Shown here piece after piece: positions 10,071 through 16,460 of a stretch of DNA of 25,236 nucleotides. The DNA lies in contig CAKTJM010000009.1 of assembly GCA_934567745.1 (NCBI GenBank), forward strand, positions 1-25,236. The letters are read 5' to 3'. The notes under the pieces are model-generated. The model did no database searches. It was not told the origin of the DNA and worked only from the letters and a program-made list of their open reading frames with translations. Both the position numbers and the translations under genes were made by a program. Each line of letters opens with the position of its first letter. The stretch's first letter is position 1. The stretch comes from an uncultured Eubacteriales bacterium. Lineage in GTDB: Bacteria; Bacillota; Clostridia; Oscillospirales; Oscillospiraceae.

Positions 10071-10089
10071 CCCGGACATCCTGTCCGGG
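10071..10089. repeat. Third hairpin of the cluster
   Basis: CCCGGACA (10071-10078) pairs perfectly with TGTCCGGG (10082-10089) around TCC. It is the third uninterrupted inverted repeat in 100 bases and lies between the convergent MerR-RDD gene and the acetyltransferase fragment. Confidence 0.6.
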
Positions 10090-10116
10090 CCGTTCTGGCC
10101 TATCTGTGCCAAAGCG

Positions 10117-10251
10117 TCCGCAGCTCCGCGCCACCGCCTCGAAATGGTCCGTCCAGTGGTCCGCCGGGACGAAGCGGTGTGCGTCCCGGTTGGCATCGAG
10201 CCATATCCGCAGGACCGCGGGCAGATCATGCGCCCGGAAGCGTCGGATCAT
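10117..10251 (-). pseudogene. GNAT-family acetyltransferase, 5' fragment
   Basis: From an ATG at 10251 with a strong AAAGGAGGG ribosome site, about 45 codons read as the start of a GNAT N-acetyltransferase: MIRRFRAHDLPAVLRIWLDA, then AHRFVPADHWTDHFEAV. The signature ends at about 10117. From there the frame runs into the hairpin cluster and on, antisense to the MerR-RDD gene, without a stop until about 9217. The acetyl-CoA binding motif (Q/RxxGxG/A) and the catalytic core are missing, so the gene is not functional. The break coincides with the hairpin cluster, which suggests an insertion or deletion there. It probably once followed the YbaK-like gene as a second cistron. Confidence 0.65.
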
Positions 10252-10275
10252 AGGATCCCTCCTTTCTCCCCGATA

Positions 10276-10319
10276 GGGACACAGCCACAGAGGGTGGCCC
10301 CTGTGGCTGTATCTCCCTG
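10276..10319. repeat. Inverted repeat between the YbaK-like gene and the GNAT fragment
   Basis: ACAGCCACAG (10281-10290) pairs perfectly with CTGTGGCTGT (10301-10310), and AGGGA/TCCCT extends the base of the stem. There is no T run on the minus strand. It may protect the 3' end of the upstream transcript or weakly terminate it. Confidence 0.45.
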
Positions 10320-10343
10320 TGTTTGCGATGATGCGGGGCGTGC

Positions 10344-10826
10344 TCACCCCTCCGTCTGCCACCCCTTGCAGAAGTCGCCCCAGCCCTGGCAGTTTTGGGC
10401 GTAGCGCTCCAGCTCGTCGCAGGTCAGCTCGATCGCGCTGTTGGCGGACCCGGCGGCGGGGAAGACGGTGGTGAAGCGGCGCAGGGACTCGTCGAGATAG
10501 ACCTCGACGCCGTCCTTCAGCGCGAAGGGGCAGACCCCGCCGACGGCGTGGCCGATCCGCTCGGGCACCTCGTCGTGGGAGAGCATCTTCGCCTTCGTGT
10601 GGAAGGCGGCCTTGTACTTGGCGTTGTCTACCTTGGCATCCCCGGCGGCGATGATGAGGATCGTGCGGTCCCCCACGGCGAAGGAGAGGGACTTGGCGAT
10701 GCGGGCGGGGATGACCCCGGCGGCCTCGGCGGCCAGCTCGACGGTGGCGCTGGACACGGGGAACTCGATGACGCGGTCGGCGATGCCGAACTGGTCGAAA
10801 TAGGCGCGGACGGCTGCGATGGACAT
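10344..10826 (-). CDS. YbaK/EbsC-family aminoacyl-tRNA deacylase
   Basis: A 160-residue cytoplasmic protein of the YbaK/ProX superfamily, whose members hydrolyse mischarged aminoacyl-tRNAs such as Cys- or Ala-tRNA(Pro). Seen are the N-terminal FPVSSATVELAAEAAGVIPARIAKSLSF layout, the central lysine region AKYKAAFHTKAKML, GHAVGGVCPFAL, the hallmark of the fold, and the YLDESLRRF stretch. The ATG at 10826 has AAAGGAG at good spacing and begins directly with the domain; upstream starts in the frame lie in the promoter. Length is normal for the single-domain form. It is transcribed from the leftward promoter at 10878-10906, back to back with gluQ. Substrate specificity cannot be read from the sequence. 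Confidence 0.9.
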   Translation of the reverse strand: MSIAAVRAYFDQFGIADRVIEFPVSSATVELAAEAAGVIPARIAKSLSFAVGDRTILIIAAGDAKVDNAKYKAAFHTKAKMLSHDEVPERIGHAVGGVCPFALKDGVEVYLDESLRRFTTVFPAAGSANSAIELTCDELERYAQNCQGWGDFCKGWQTEG

Positions 10827-10875
10827 GGGAAACGTCTCCTTTGCGAGCAGGTGTGGCCTGCGGATTTTTCGCAGA

Positions 10876-10921
10876 CCATGATACACCATCTTTCGCCGTT
10901 TGTCCATCTGTGGTATCATGG
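10876..10921. promoter_or_regulatory. Divergent promoters of the YbaK-like gene and gluQ
   Basis: Leftward: TGGACA (10901-10906), 17 bases, TATCAT (10878-10883). Rightward: TGG-TATCAT, an extended -10 (10911-10919), with only a poor -35 (TTTCGC, 10891-10896). The two -10 boxes lie in a perfect 9-base inverted repeat, CCATGATAC (10876-10884) and GTATCATGG (10913-10921). The start sites of the two genes are close enough for polymerases to compete. Confidence 0.7.
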
Positions 10922-10942
10922 AAAAAACGAGGAGGTGGGGAC

Positions 10943-11881
10943 ATGGCACGGACACGGGGGCGCTTCGCGCCCAGCCCGAGCGGGCGGATGCATCTGGGGA
11001 ACCTGTTCTCCGCGCTGCTGGCCTGGCTGGACGTGCGGAGCCTGGGGGGCGAGATGCTGCTGCGGATGGAGGACCTCGACCCGGACCGCTGCCGGGCCGA
11101 CTATGCCGTCCAGCTCGCCGACGACCTGCGCTGGCTGGGGCTGGACTGGGACCTCGGCTGGCAGCCGGACGGCTCGGCGGAGACCTACCGCCAGAGCGCC
11201 CGCACGGCGTTCTACGCCGAGTGCTTCGCGCGCCTGGGCGACCTGGTCTACCCCTGCTACTGCACCCGGCGGGAGCTGCTGGCGGCCTCGGCCCCGCACC
11301 CCGGCGACGGGGCGCGGGTCTACGACGGGCGGTGCCGTGCGCTCACGCCGGAGCAGCGTCTGGCCCACGAGCGGGCGGGCCGCCGCCCCGCCTGGCGGGT
11401 CCGCGTCCCGGCGGAGGTCGTCGCCTTCACCGACGGCAGCTACGGCCCCCAGCGGGAGGACCTGGCCGCGGACTGCGGCGACTTCATCGTCCGCCGGTCG
11501 GACGGGGTCTACGCCTATCAGCTCGCTGTGGCGGCGGACGACGGCGCGATGGGCATCGACCGCGTCGTGCGCGGCCGGGACCTGCTCAGCTCCACCCCGC
11601 GCCAGCTCTGGCTGATGGACCGGCTGGGCTACCGCCGTCCGGCCTATCGCCACGTCCCGCTCCTGTGCGCGCCGGACGGGCGGCGGCTGGCCAAGCGCGA
11701 CCGGGACCTCGACATGGGCGCGCTGCGCGCCCGCCATGGGCCGGCGGAGGTCGTCGGCCGCCTCGCCTGGCTGGCCGGTCTGCGGGAGCGGCCGGAGCCG
11801 GTCCGGCCGGAGGCGCTGGTCGCGTCGTTCTCCTGGGACCGCGTCGGCACGGAGGACCGGGTGGTCGTCTGGGACGACTGA
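10943..11881 (+). CDS. gluQ: Glutamyl-queuosine tRNA(Asp) synthetase
   Basis: A truncated glutamyl-tRNA synthetase homologue that activates glutamate and attaches it to queuosine-34 of tRNA(Asp). The 312-residue product has the class I catalytic core only: RFAPSPSGRMHLGN (HIGH signature, residues 7-20), MRMEDLDPDR, cysteines in YPCYCTRREL and YDGRC as in the zinc site, ADCGDFIVRRSDGVYAYQLA, the VVRGRDLL stretch and a LAKRDRDLD version of KMSKS. It lacks the anticodon-binding domain of a true GltX, which would add about 170 residues. The ATG at 10943 follows GAGGAGGTG. It faces sigF tail to tail, with 18 bases between the stop codons and no clear terminator. Confidence 0.92.
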   Translation: MARTRGRFAPSPSGRMHLGNLFSALLAWLDVRSLGGEMLLRMEDLDPDRCRADYAVQLADDLRWLGLDWDLGWQPDGSAETYRQSARTAFYAECFARLGDLVYPCYCTRRELLAASAPHPGDGARVYDGRCRALTPEQRLAHERAGRRPAWRVRVPAEVVAFTDGSYGPQREDLAADCGDFIVRRSDGVYAYQLAVAADDGAMGIDRVVRGRDLLSSTPRQLWLMDRLGYRRPAYRHVPLLCAPDGRRLAKRDRDLDMGALRARHGPAEVVGRLAWLAGLRERPEPVRPEALVASFSWDRVGTEDRVVVWDD

Positions 11882-11899
11882 CATCGTCCCGATCGGGGC

Positions 11900-12625
11900 C
11901 TAGTCCCCGTCGGACAGCTCCCAGCGCAAAAAGCCGATCGCCTTCTTCTCCAGCCGCGAGACCTGCACCTGGCTGATGCCCAGGATCCGGGCGGTCCGGT
12001 CCTGGGTCAGGCCCCGGAAATAGCGCAGCAGGATCAGCTTCCGCTCCCGCTCCGGCAGACGGTCGATCGCCGTGCGCAGGGCCACGCGCTCGACCAGCCC
12101 CTCCTCCGGGCACTCGCTGCCGAGGATGCCCTCGAGCGGCAGGCCCGTCTCGCTGCTCTCCGCCTGGAGCGACGCGACCGACGCGGACGCCGTGGCCAGG
12201 TCCGCCGCCGCGATGTCCTCCGGCGTCAGGCCCGTCTCCGCCGCCAGCTCCGAGAGGACCGGCTCCCGGCCCAGCCGGGCCGTGAGCGCGGCCCGCGCCC
12301 TGGCGATGGCCGCGGCGGTCTCCTTCATCCCGCGCCCGACCTTGACCATCCCGTCGTCCCGGAGGAAGCGCCGGATCTCCCCGGCGATCTTCGGCACGGC
12401 ATAGGTCGAGAACTGCGTCCCGAAGGCCAGGTCGAAGCCGCGCACGGCCTTCAAAAAGCCCAGACAGCCGAGCTGATAGAGGTCGTCCGGGTCCGATCCG
12501 CGCCGCAGATAGCGCCGCACGATGCTCCAGATGAGCCCCGCGTTCTCCTCCAGGAGCCGGGTGCAGGCGTCGTTGTCGCCGTCCCGCGCGGCCTGTAACA
12601 GGGCGCGCATCTCCGGTGAGTTCAC
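11900..12625 (-). CDS. sigF: Sporulation sigma factor sigma-F
   Basis: Forespore-specific RNA polymerase sigma factor (SpoIIAC), held inactive by SpoIIAB and released by SpoIIAA. The 241-residue product shows sigma-70 region 2 (DPDDLYQLGCLGFLKAVRGFD, then FSTYAVPKIAGEIRRFLRDD), region 3 at about 110-150, and region 4 (LPERERKLILLRYFRGLTQD, ARILGISQVQVSRLEKKAI). I chose GTG at 12625: it overlaps the spoIIAB stop as GTGA and has GGAGGG eight bases upstream. The ATG at 12646 would overlap spoIIAB by 25 bases without such a site. Sigma-G is close in sequence, but position after spoIIAA and spoIIAB settles sigma-F. Confidence 0.95.
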   Translation of the reverse strand: MNSPEMRALLQAARDGDNDACTRLLEENAGLIWSIVRRYLRRGSDPDDLYQLGCLGFLKAVRGFDLAFGTQFSTYAVPKIAGEIRRFLRDDGMVKVGRGMKETAAAIARARAALTARLGREPVLSELAAETGLTPEDIAAADLATASASVASLQAESSETGLPLEGILGSECPEEGLVERVALRTAIDRLPERERKLILLRYFRGLTQDRTARILGISQVQVSRLEKKAIGFLRWELSDGD

Positions 12626-13080
12626 GTCGCCGTCCCTCCGCCGCACCGCTGGGCGAAGCGCTTGCGCATCGTCACGGTGGTCCCCCGGCCGGGGACCGAG
12701 CGCACGCGGAGACTGTCCATGAAGCTCTCCATGATCGTGAAGCCCATGCCCGCGCGCTCCTCGTTGCCGGTGGTGAAGAGGGGCGTGCGGGCCTTTTCCA
12801 CGTCCGCGATGCCCACGCCCCAGTCGCGCACGACGATCTCCAGCTCCCCACCGGGGTAGAGCCGGAGCTTGATCTCGACGTCGCCGAGGGTGTCCGGATA
12901 GGCGTGGACGATGGCGTTGGTGACGGCCTCGCTCACGGCGGTCTTCACGTCGCCCAGCTCGTCGAGCGTCGGGTCGAGCTGGGCGGCGAAGGCCGCGGCG
13001 GCCGTGCGGGCGAAGGACTCGTTGGCCGAGCGCGAGGGGAAGCGCAGGGCGACCTGGTTCGTGTACTTGATGGTGCGCAT
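12622..13080 (-). CDS. spoIIAB: Anti-sigma F factor and serine kinase SpoIIAB
   Basis: A GHKL-fold protein that binds sigma-F and phosphorylates SpoIIAA. The 152-residue product shows the N box AVSEAVTNAIVHAYP, the G1-type DWGVGI and the G2-type ERAGMGFTIMESFMD, then VRSVPGRGTTVTM. These are the ATP-binding elements in the usual order and spacing. The ATG at 13080 has AGGAG ten bases upstream and lies 16 bases after the spoIIAA stop. Its own stop overlaps the sigF start, implying translational coupling and balanced amounts of the two partners. Length is normal. Confidence 0.96.
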   Translation of the reverse strand: MRTIKYTNQVALRFPSRSANESFARTAAAAFAAQLDPTLDELGDVKTAVSEAVTNAIVHAYPDTLGDVEIKLRLYPGGELEIVVRDWGVGIADVEKARTPLFTTGNEERAGMGFTIMESFMDSLRVRSVPGRGTTVTMRKRFAQRCGGGTAT

Positions 13081-13096
13081 AAGTAAGCGGCTCCTT

Positions 13097-13402
13097 TCAT
13101 TCGATGGGGATGAGACGGTCCAGCCCGGCGGCGCGCAGGACCCGCGCGGGCTGCTCGGGCAGGGCGGTGACGGCGAGCCGCCCGTCGAGGGCCTGCATCC
13201 GGCGCAGCAGATGCAGCAGGACGGCGATCCCGGAGGAGTCCATGAAGGACAGGTGGGCGCAGTCCACCAGCACCTCGCGGGGCAGCAGCTCGTCCAGCTC
13301 CTGGTCGAGGTCGTCGATCAGACCGCGGGCGCGGTGGTGGTCCAGCTCCCCGGACAGGGAGACGGTCAGGGAACGGTTGTGTACGGCATAGGTGGCAGGC
13401 AT
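13097..13402 (-). CDS. spoIIAA: Anti-sigma F factor antagonist SpoIIAA
   Basis: A STAS-domain anti-anti-sigma factor. Unphosphorylated SpoIIAA displaces sigma-F from SpoIIAB. The 101-residue product has the STAS layout: SLSGELDHHRARGLIDDLDQ, LVDCAHLSFMDSSGIAVLLH with the phosphorylatable DSSG, and ALDGRLAVTALPEQ. The ATG at 13402 follows AAAGGGGGG and begins the domain directly. It is the first gene of the spoIIA operon. The known pattern in Bacillus is sigma-H control, but I cannot find a convincing sigma-H or sigma-A promoter in the 55 bases between this gene and the upstream terminator. Confidence 0.95.
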   Translation of the reverse strand: MPATYAVHNRSLTVSLSGELDHHRARGLIDDLDQELDELLPREVLVDCAHLSFMDSSGIAVLLHLLRRMQALDGRLAVTALPEQPARVLRAAGLDRLIPIE

Positions 13403-13458
13403 CGATGGCCCCCCTTTCGTGTAGTCCAAAGCGGGCGCGCAGGCCCGCGGCGGGGAAG

Positions 13459-13499
13459 AAAAATTGACCGTGTACCGCAGGAAAGGCGGTACACGGTCA
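13459..13499 (-). terminator. Intrinsic terminator upstream of spoIIAA
   Basis: On the minus strand a perfect 14-base stem (13486-13499 with 13465-13478, loop of seven) is followed by AATTTTT (13464-13459). It would end transcripts coming from the decayed anti-sigma-like gene at 13561-13950 and so isolate the spoIIA operon. Confidence 0.85.
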
Positions 13500-13560
13500 T
13501 CATACGTCCTAGACGGGGAGGATCCTGCCAGATCGGCGGGACAAGAGAAAAAATGGGCGG

Positions 13561-13950
13561 TCAGCGCGGCAGCGCGGCGCTGGCGGCGTCGCGGAAGGTC
13601 GCCATGTCCTCCGGCGAGGAGAACAGCTCGTACCCGAGCGGCTGGCCGTCCCAGCTCAGCTCGACATAGCCCGCGCAGGCGGGGAAGAAGACGAAGACGC
13701 TCCGCTGAGACGTCTCGCCCGAGGCTTACCGGGGCAGCCGGACCTCCCCCACGCCCGGCTCGGCGGCGGCGAGGCCCGTGCGCAGGAAGCCCGCGGCGGT
13801 GTGCAGGAGCTGCCGCCCCCACCTCCGGCGGCGGAGCGCGAGCGGGTCGCGCCGCAGCCGCTCCGCCCAGCGCCCATAGGCGGGGGAGGACCGGACGTCC
13901 TCGGTCGCCTGTGCGGCCGCATAGTCGGCCGCGGCGGCTTTCTCATCGCG
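13561..13950 (-). pseudogene. Decayed anti-sigma-like protein gene
   Basis: Reading the minus strand from about 13950 gives DEKAAAADYAAAQATEDV, then SPAYGRWAERLRRDP and a helix-like stretch, to an in-frame TAA at 13726-13728. The same frame continues with VFVFFPACAGYVELSWDG, YELFSSPEDMATFRDAA and a final TGA at 13561-13563. No start codon or ribosome site is present. The SPxYxRW...RRDP block matches the anti-sigma-like protein at 16461-16826 (SPRYQRWEQRFRRDP). The tail resembles the end of extracytoplasmic domains such as DUF4367, which is tentative. The transmembrane segment is degenerate. The terminators on either side (13981-14009 and 13459-13499) fit a former single-gene unit. Confidence 0.6.
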
Positions 13951-13980
13951 GCGGGCGGGAAAATTTTTCGGTGGATGCGA

Positions 13981-14009
13981 AAAGCCCCCGTATGGTGGTC
14001 ATACGGGGG
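13981..14009 (-). terminator. Intrinsic terminator of the 83-residue membrane protein gene
   Basis: CCCCCGTATG (13985-13994) and CATACGGGGG (14000-14009) form a perfect 10-base stem with a five-base loop. On the minus strand CTTTTC follows. It lies 25 bases after the stop of the gene at 14034-14285. Confidence 0.85.
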
Positions 14010-14033
14010 CGAACTGTGGGGAAAACAGGGGAC

Positions 14034-14285
14034 TCACGGCTCCCTCGCGGGGGACGCTGCGCCGTCGGACGGCGCTTCCTCCGCCGGGATCGCCCGGAGG
14101 AGCCGGGGCAGCTCGATCGCGAGATAGATCGAGCAGACGAGCTGTATGGTCGAGATCGTCGTCAGCACACGTTCCGGGACACTGGTGAACGGGAGGAGCG
14201 CGGCGGCGATGCTGAGGGCGACGAGCACGACGGCGGCGATGACGGCGTCGCGCTTGCGCGCCTGGGTCGGGCGGTAGATGATCAT
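14034..14285 (-). CDS. Small two-helix membrane protein, function unknown
   Basis: An 83-residue product starting MIIYRPTQARKRD. Hydrophobic segments lie at about 14-33 and 41-60, with a basic N-terminus (likely inside) and an acidic, Pro/Ala-rich tail. I recognise no family. I chose ATG at 14285 because GGAGGTG sits just upstream; the frame is open further back to 14327, but that lies in the promoter hairpin. It is a single-gene unit with its own promoter (14357-14385) and terminator (13981-14009), which supports it being a real gene. It is next to another small membrane protein gene with a similar -10 region. Confidence 0.7.
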   Translation of the reverse strand: MIIYRPTQARKRDAVIAAVVLVALSIAAALLPFTSVPERVLTTISTIQLVCSIYLAIELPRLLRAIPAEEAPSDGAASPAREP

Positions 14286-14327
14286 TTGAGCACCTCCAAG
14301 GTCGGTCGTGGTGGTCGGGAAGGCCAA

Positions 14328-14357
14328 TGGAGCCAGGGACTATGGTCTCTGGCTCCA
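14328..14357 (-). promoter_or_regulatory. Inverted repeat at the transcription start of the 83-residue gene
   Basis: TGGAGCCAGGGAC (14328-14340) and GTCTCTGGCTCCA (14345-14357) form 13 pairs with one imperfect position, around a four-base loop. The outer edge touches the -10 box, so the repeat covers the start of the transcript. It could be an operator or a 5' hairpin that protects the mRNA. Confidence 0.6.
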
Positions 14358-14385
14358 TCATAGCAGACGAGCGGGGGAAATGCAA
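14357..14385 (-). promoter_or_regulatory. Promoter of the 83-residue gene
   Basis: On the minus strand TGC-TATGAT (-10 at 14357-14362, extended by TG) lies 17 bases from TTGCAT (14380-14385). The -35 is weak, and the extended -10 probably carries the promoter. Confidence 0.6.
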
Positions 14386-14418
14386 GGAAAGCCTTGTAAA
14401 ATAAAGGGGATCATGCGG

Positions 14419-14805
14419 TCAGGCCCGCGCCCGCCCCGGCCGGGGGAGGAACTCCGCGCGGAAGTAGTGCCCGATGATGGCCCCGGCGCAGCAGAGATAG
14501 AAGCTGGCCAGCACCAGATCGTCGCGCCCATGGATGAGGTAGCCCTCCGGATAGCTGAAGAGCGAGAAGCGGAGGGCGACGGCCAGCACGGCGAGCGCGG
14601 CGAGGTCCACCAGGGCGGCGGGCCTGGCGCCGTGGGCCGCGATGTCCTTCTCCCGGACGCGGAGGAACAGCACCGCCACCGCGGCGAAGCAGGCGATCCG
14701 CCCGAGGGAGCCGGTGGAGTCACTCAGGACCAGCCAGCCCAGGAAGGCGGCCGCGGTGAGGAGAAGGAGCGCGGAGACGAGGGTGGGCAGGAGGGATCGT
14801 GTCAT
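14419..14805 (-). CDS. Small four-helix membrane protein, function unknown
   Basis: A 128-residue product starting MTRSLLPTLVSALLLLTAAA. Hydrophobic segments lie at about 7-27, 36-50, 63-80 and 97-113, with a basic C-terminus (RPGRARA). There is no signal for a known family. I chose ATG at 14805, which has AGAGGTG just upstream; the longer frame to 14895 translates the leader. A probable extended -10 promoter lies at 14879-14884. It is followed by the promoter of the 83-residue gene and has no clear terminator of its own, so some read-through is likely. Confidence 0.7.
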   Translation of the reverse strand: MTRSLLPTLVSALLLLTAAAFLGWLVLSDSTGSLGRIACFAAVAVLFLRVREKDIAAHGARPAALVDLAALAVLAVALRFSLFSYPEGYLIHGRDDLVLASFYLCCAGAIIGHYFRAEFLPRPGRARA

Positions 14806-14878
14806 GAGAAGCACCTCTTTCTTTCTGTGTCCGTTCTGGTTCGTTCCGAGAGGGGCGGGATCTGTCTCTCTCGTCTCT

Positions 14879-14907
14879 ATCATAGCAGGACTCATCTTAA
14901 GGAAAAA
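14879..14907 (-). promoter_or_regulatory. Probable promoter of the 128-residue gene
   Basis: On the minus strand TGC-TATGAT (14879-14884) is an extended -10. The -35 position (14902-14907) reads TTTTTC and is poor. The TGCTATGATRGAG string is shared with the promoter of the neighbouring 83-residue gene. Confidence 0.5.
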
Positions 14908-15109
14908 GGGGGGAACCTATTAAGAAGTCCTTAAGGCGAGGGGCGCGGGCGCGCCTTTTCGGTGTCTCTATCTCTGATAACGAAGATAACGAAGGAACGG
15001 GCCAAAATGTGACACGCCGAGCCCCAATTTTTGAATTTTTTTCGTGCGGGCCCCGAAACGCAGGACGGCCCCGGGCCGAGCGGTCCGGGGCCTGTCTATC
15101 CTCGCGGAG
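14908..15109. other. Intergenic stretch with a G+C hairpin and a 9-base tandem repeat
   Basis: GATAACGAA occurs twice in direct tandem (14976-14984, 14985-14993). A 26-base inverted repeat (15067-15092, about 11-12 pairs including one wobble) lies 18 bases after the stop of the amidase-like gene. It is the likely 3' hairpin of that gene, although no clean T run follows on the minus strand. I see no gene here. Confidence 0.5.
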
Positions 15110-16399
15110 CTAAGCGACCCTGACGTAGCCATCGGGGATCGGCTTCCCATGAAAGACATAGGTGTAATAGTAGTTGCCGCTATCCTGATCATAGTAGGTG
15201 GCCGGAGGGGCCTGGTCCAGGAGCTCTGCCCAGGACTTGCACCAATAGGAGAAAACCTGATCCGGAGTCACGGCGTTCGCCTCGGCTTCCGCCCGGAACG
15301 CGGGCAGAGCGGCCAAGCTCGCGGAGAGACGGGCATCCTCTGCGGCCGTTTGGACCGAGGGGGTCCCGACCAGATCGGAGGCCCACAGCATGGAGCGGCA
15401 CGAATAGCCGATCTCATCGATGTTCTTCAGGAGGACGTCTCTCGTGAGGAGCTCCAGCGGCTGGACCGCATTGGGATCGGCGGCGAAGCGAGCATCACAG
15501 ATATCCCCGATCCTGTTGATCATGGCATGCTGCCGATCCCGCGTCTCTCCCATTTTGGTCGGAATCTCTGTCAGGCCGTTATACAGGGATTCGAGCTCCG
15601 CCGAAGAGAGAGCGTCGATCGAAAGCGAAACGTCGAGGGCAGAGACCTCTTTGGCCAAGAGCGATGCGATCTGTTCCTTTGAGGCGAACGACATCAGATC
15701 CTCGATCGTGAACGAGCTGCTCCCGCTGGCAGGGGGCTTCATTTTCAAAAGGCAAAGCCACCCGTTGGCAGGGATGCGGCTGACCCGTTCGGTCAGATGA
15801 TAGTACTCGTTGGCCGTGTGCTGTGAGACAGTGACCTTTCTCACGCCATTTTCTATATAAACGCGCTGGACCGCCATGCTGTGAGAGGTCGTCCCATTCG
15901 AGCGGACGAACTGCAAGACATCGCCAAGCTCACAACGGGAGACCAAGTTAGCATAAGAGTTCCCGCTCGTATTCGCCAGCTCGTTCTGGCTGTATTTGTA
16001 CATCGCGTTGGCCTTTCTCTGCCCAATGCCATTCACCACGCCCCAATACTGCCGGAAGAAATGGGCCCCTGTCCAGGTGGGCGTCCTGTCTGGGATACTG
16101 GGCCCGTAATAGTACCAATGGGCCGTCGTGGGACTCGTGGATCGTGCGGTCATACTCATTCCGCCGGCATAGAGCATTTGGGAGATGAAGTTCGTGCAGT
16201 CCCCGCCGCTGTAGGTATAATCATAGTAATTGGGGTTGGGCAGATACGTATACGTGTTGAGATAATTGCGGGCGGAATATCTGTCGTAGCCTGTGTTGGT
16301 TGGCCCATTCGAGTATTCCGTCGAATAGGCGAAAGCGACTGGGGTGAGGATCGTTGCAGAGAGAAGAAAGGCAACGAAAAGGGAGATATGTCTTTTCAT
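15110..16399 (-). CDS. Secreted protein with a putative amidase (Amidase_6-type) domain
   Basis: A 429-residue product with a clear signal peptide (MKRHISLFVAFLLSATILTP, cleavage near AFA-YS at 24-25), so it acts outside the cell. Residues about 35-215 match the putative amidase domain of clostridial and bacillar secreted proteins: GGDCTNFISQMLYAGG with probable nucleophile Cys68, ELGDVLQF, and SHSMAVQ with His173. The other 210 residues are mostly helical and acidic, and I recognise no family there. The ATG at 16399 has AAAGGAG upstream. The gene is visibly less G+C-rich than its neighbours, with AAT/TAT/AAA codons that are rare elsewhere here, which suggests acquisition. It lies 61 bases after the truncated anti-sigma gene and has no clear promoter, so co-transcription with the sigma factor gene is possible. 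Confidence 0.8.
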   Translation of the reverse strand: MKRHISLFVAFLLSATILTPVAFAYSTEYSNGPTNTGYDRYSARNYLNTYTYLPNPNYYDYTYSGGDCTNFISQMLYAGGMSMTARSTSPTTAHWYYYGPSIPDRTPTWTGAHFFRQYWGVVNGIGQRKANAMYKYSQNELANTSGNSYANLVSRCELGDVLQFVRSNGTTSHSMAVQRVYIENGVRKVTVSQHTANEYYHLTERVSRIPANGWLCLLKMKPPASGSSSFTIEDLMSFASKEQIASLLAKEVSALDVSLSIDALSSAELESLYNGLTEIPTKMGETRDRQHAMINRIGDICDARFAADPNAVQPLELLTRDVLLKNIDEIGYSCRSMLWASDLVGTPSVQTAAEDARLSASLAALPAFRAEAEANAVTPDQVFSYWCKSWAELLDQAPPATYYDQDSGNYYYTYVFHGKPIPDGYVRVA

Positions 16400-16460
16400 C
16401 TGAAGCTCCTTTCCTTAGGGGAACTGATGCAACTGTGTTCTGATGCGGGTCGAAAGGGTG

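Noticed and set aside
10025..10089. CRISPR-like repeats
   Set aside because: The hairpins differ in sequence, are not regularly spaced, and no cas gene is present.
6102..10260. Integrated phage or transposon
   Set aside because: Despite broken genes and repeats, no integrase, transposase, long terminal inverted repeats or tRNA attachment site is visible.
11882..11899. Bidirectional terminator between gluQ and sigF
   Set aside because: Only a short CCCGATCGGG palindrome without a real loop or T runs is present.
12626..12646. Upstream ATG start for sigF
   Set aside because: It lacks a ribosome site and overlaps spoIIAB by 25 bases. The GTG at 12625 has GGAGGG eight bases upstream and a GTGA overlap.
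13403..13458. Sigma-H promoter for spoIIAA
   Set aside because: I looked for AGGA-type -35 and GAAT-type -10 boxes and found no pair at proper spacing.
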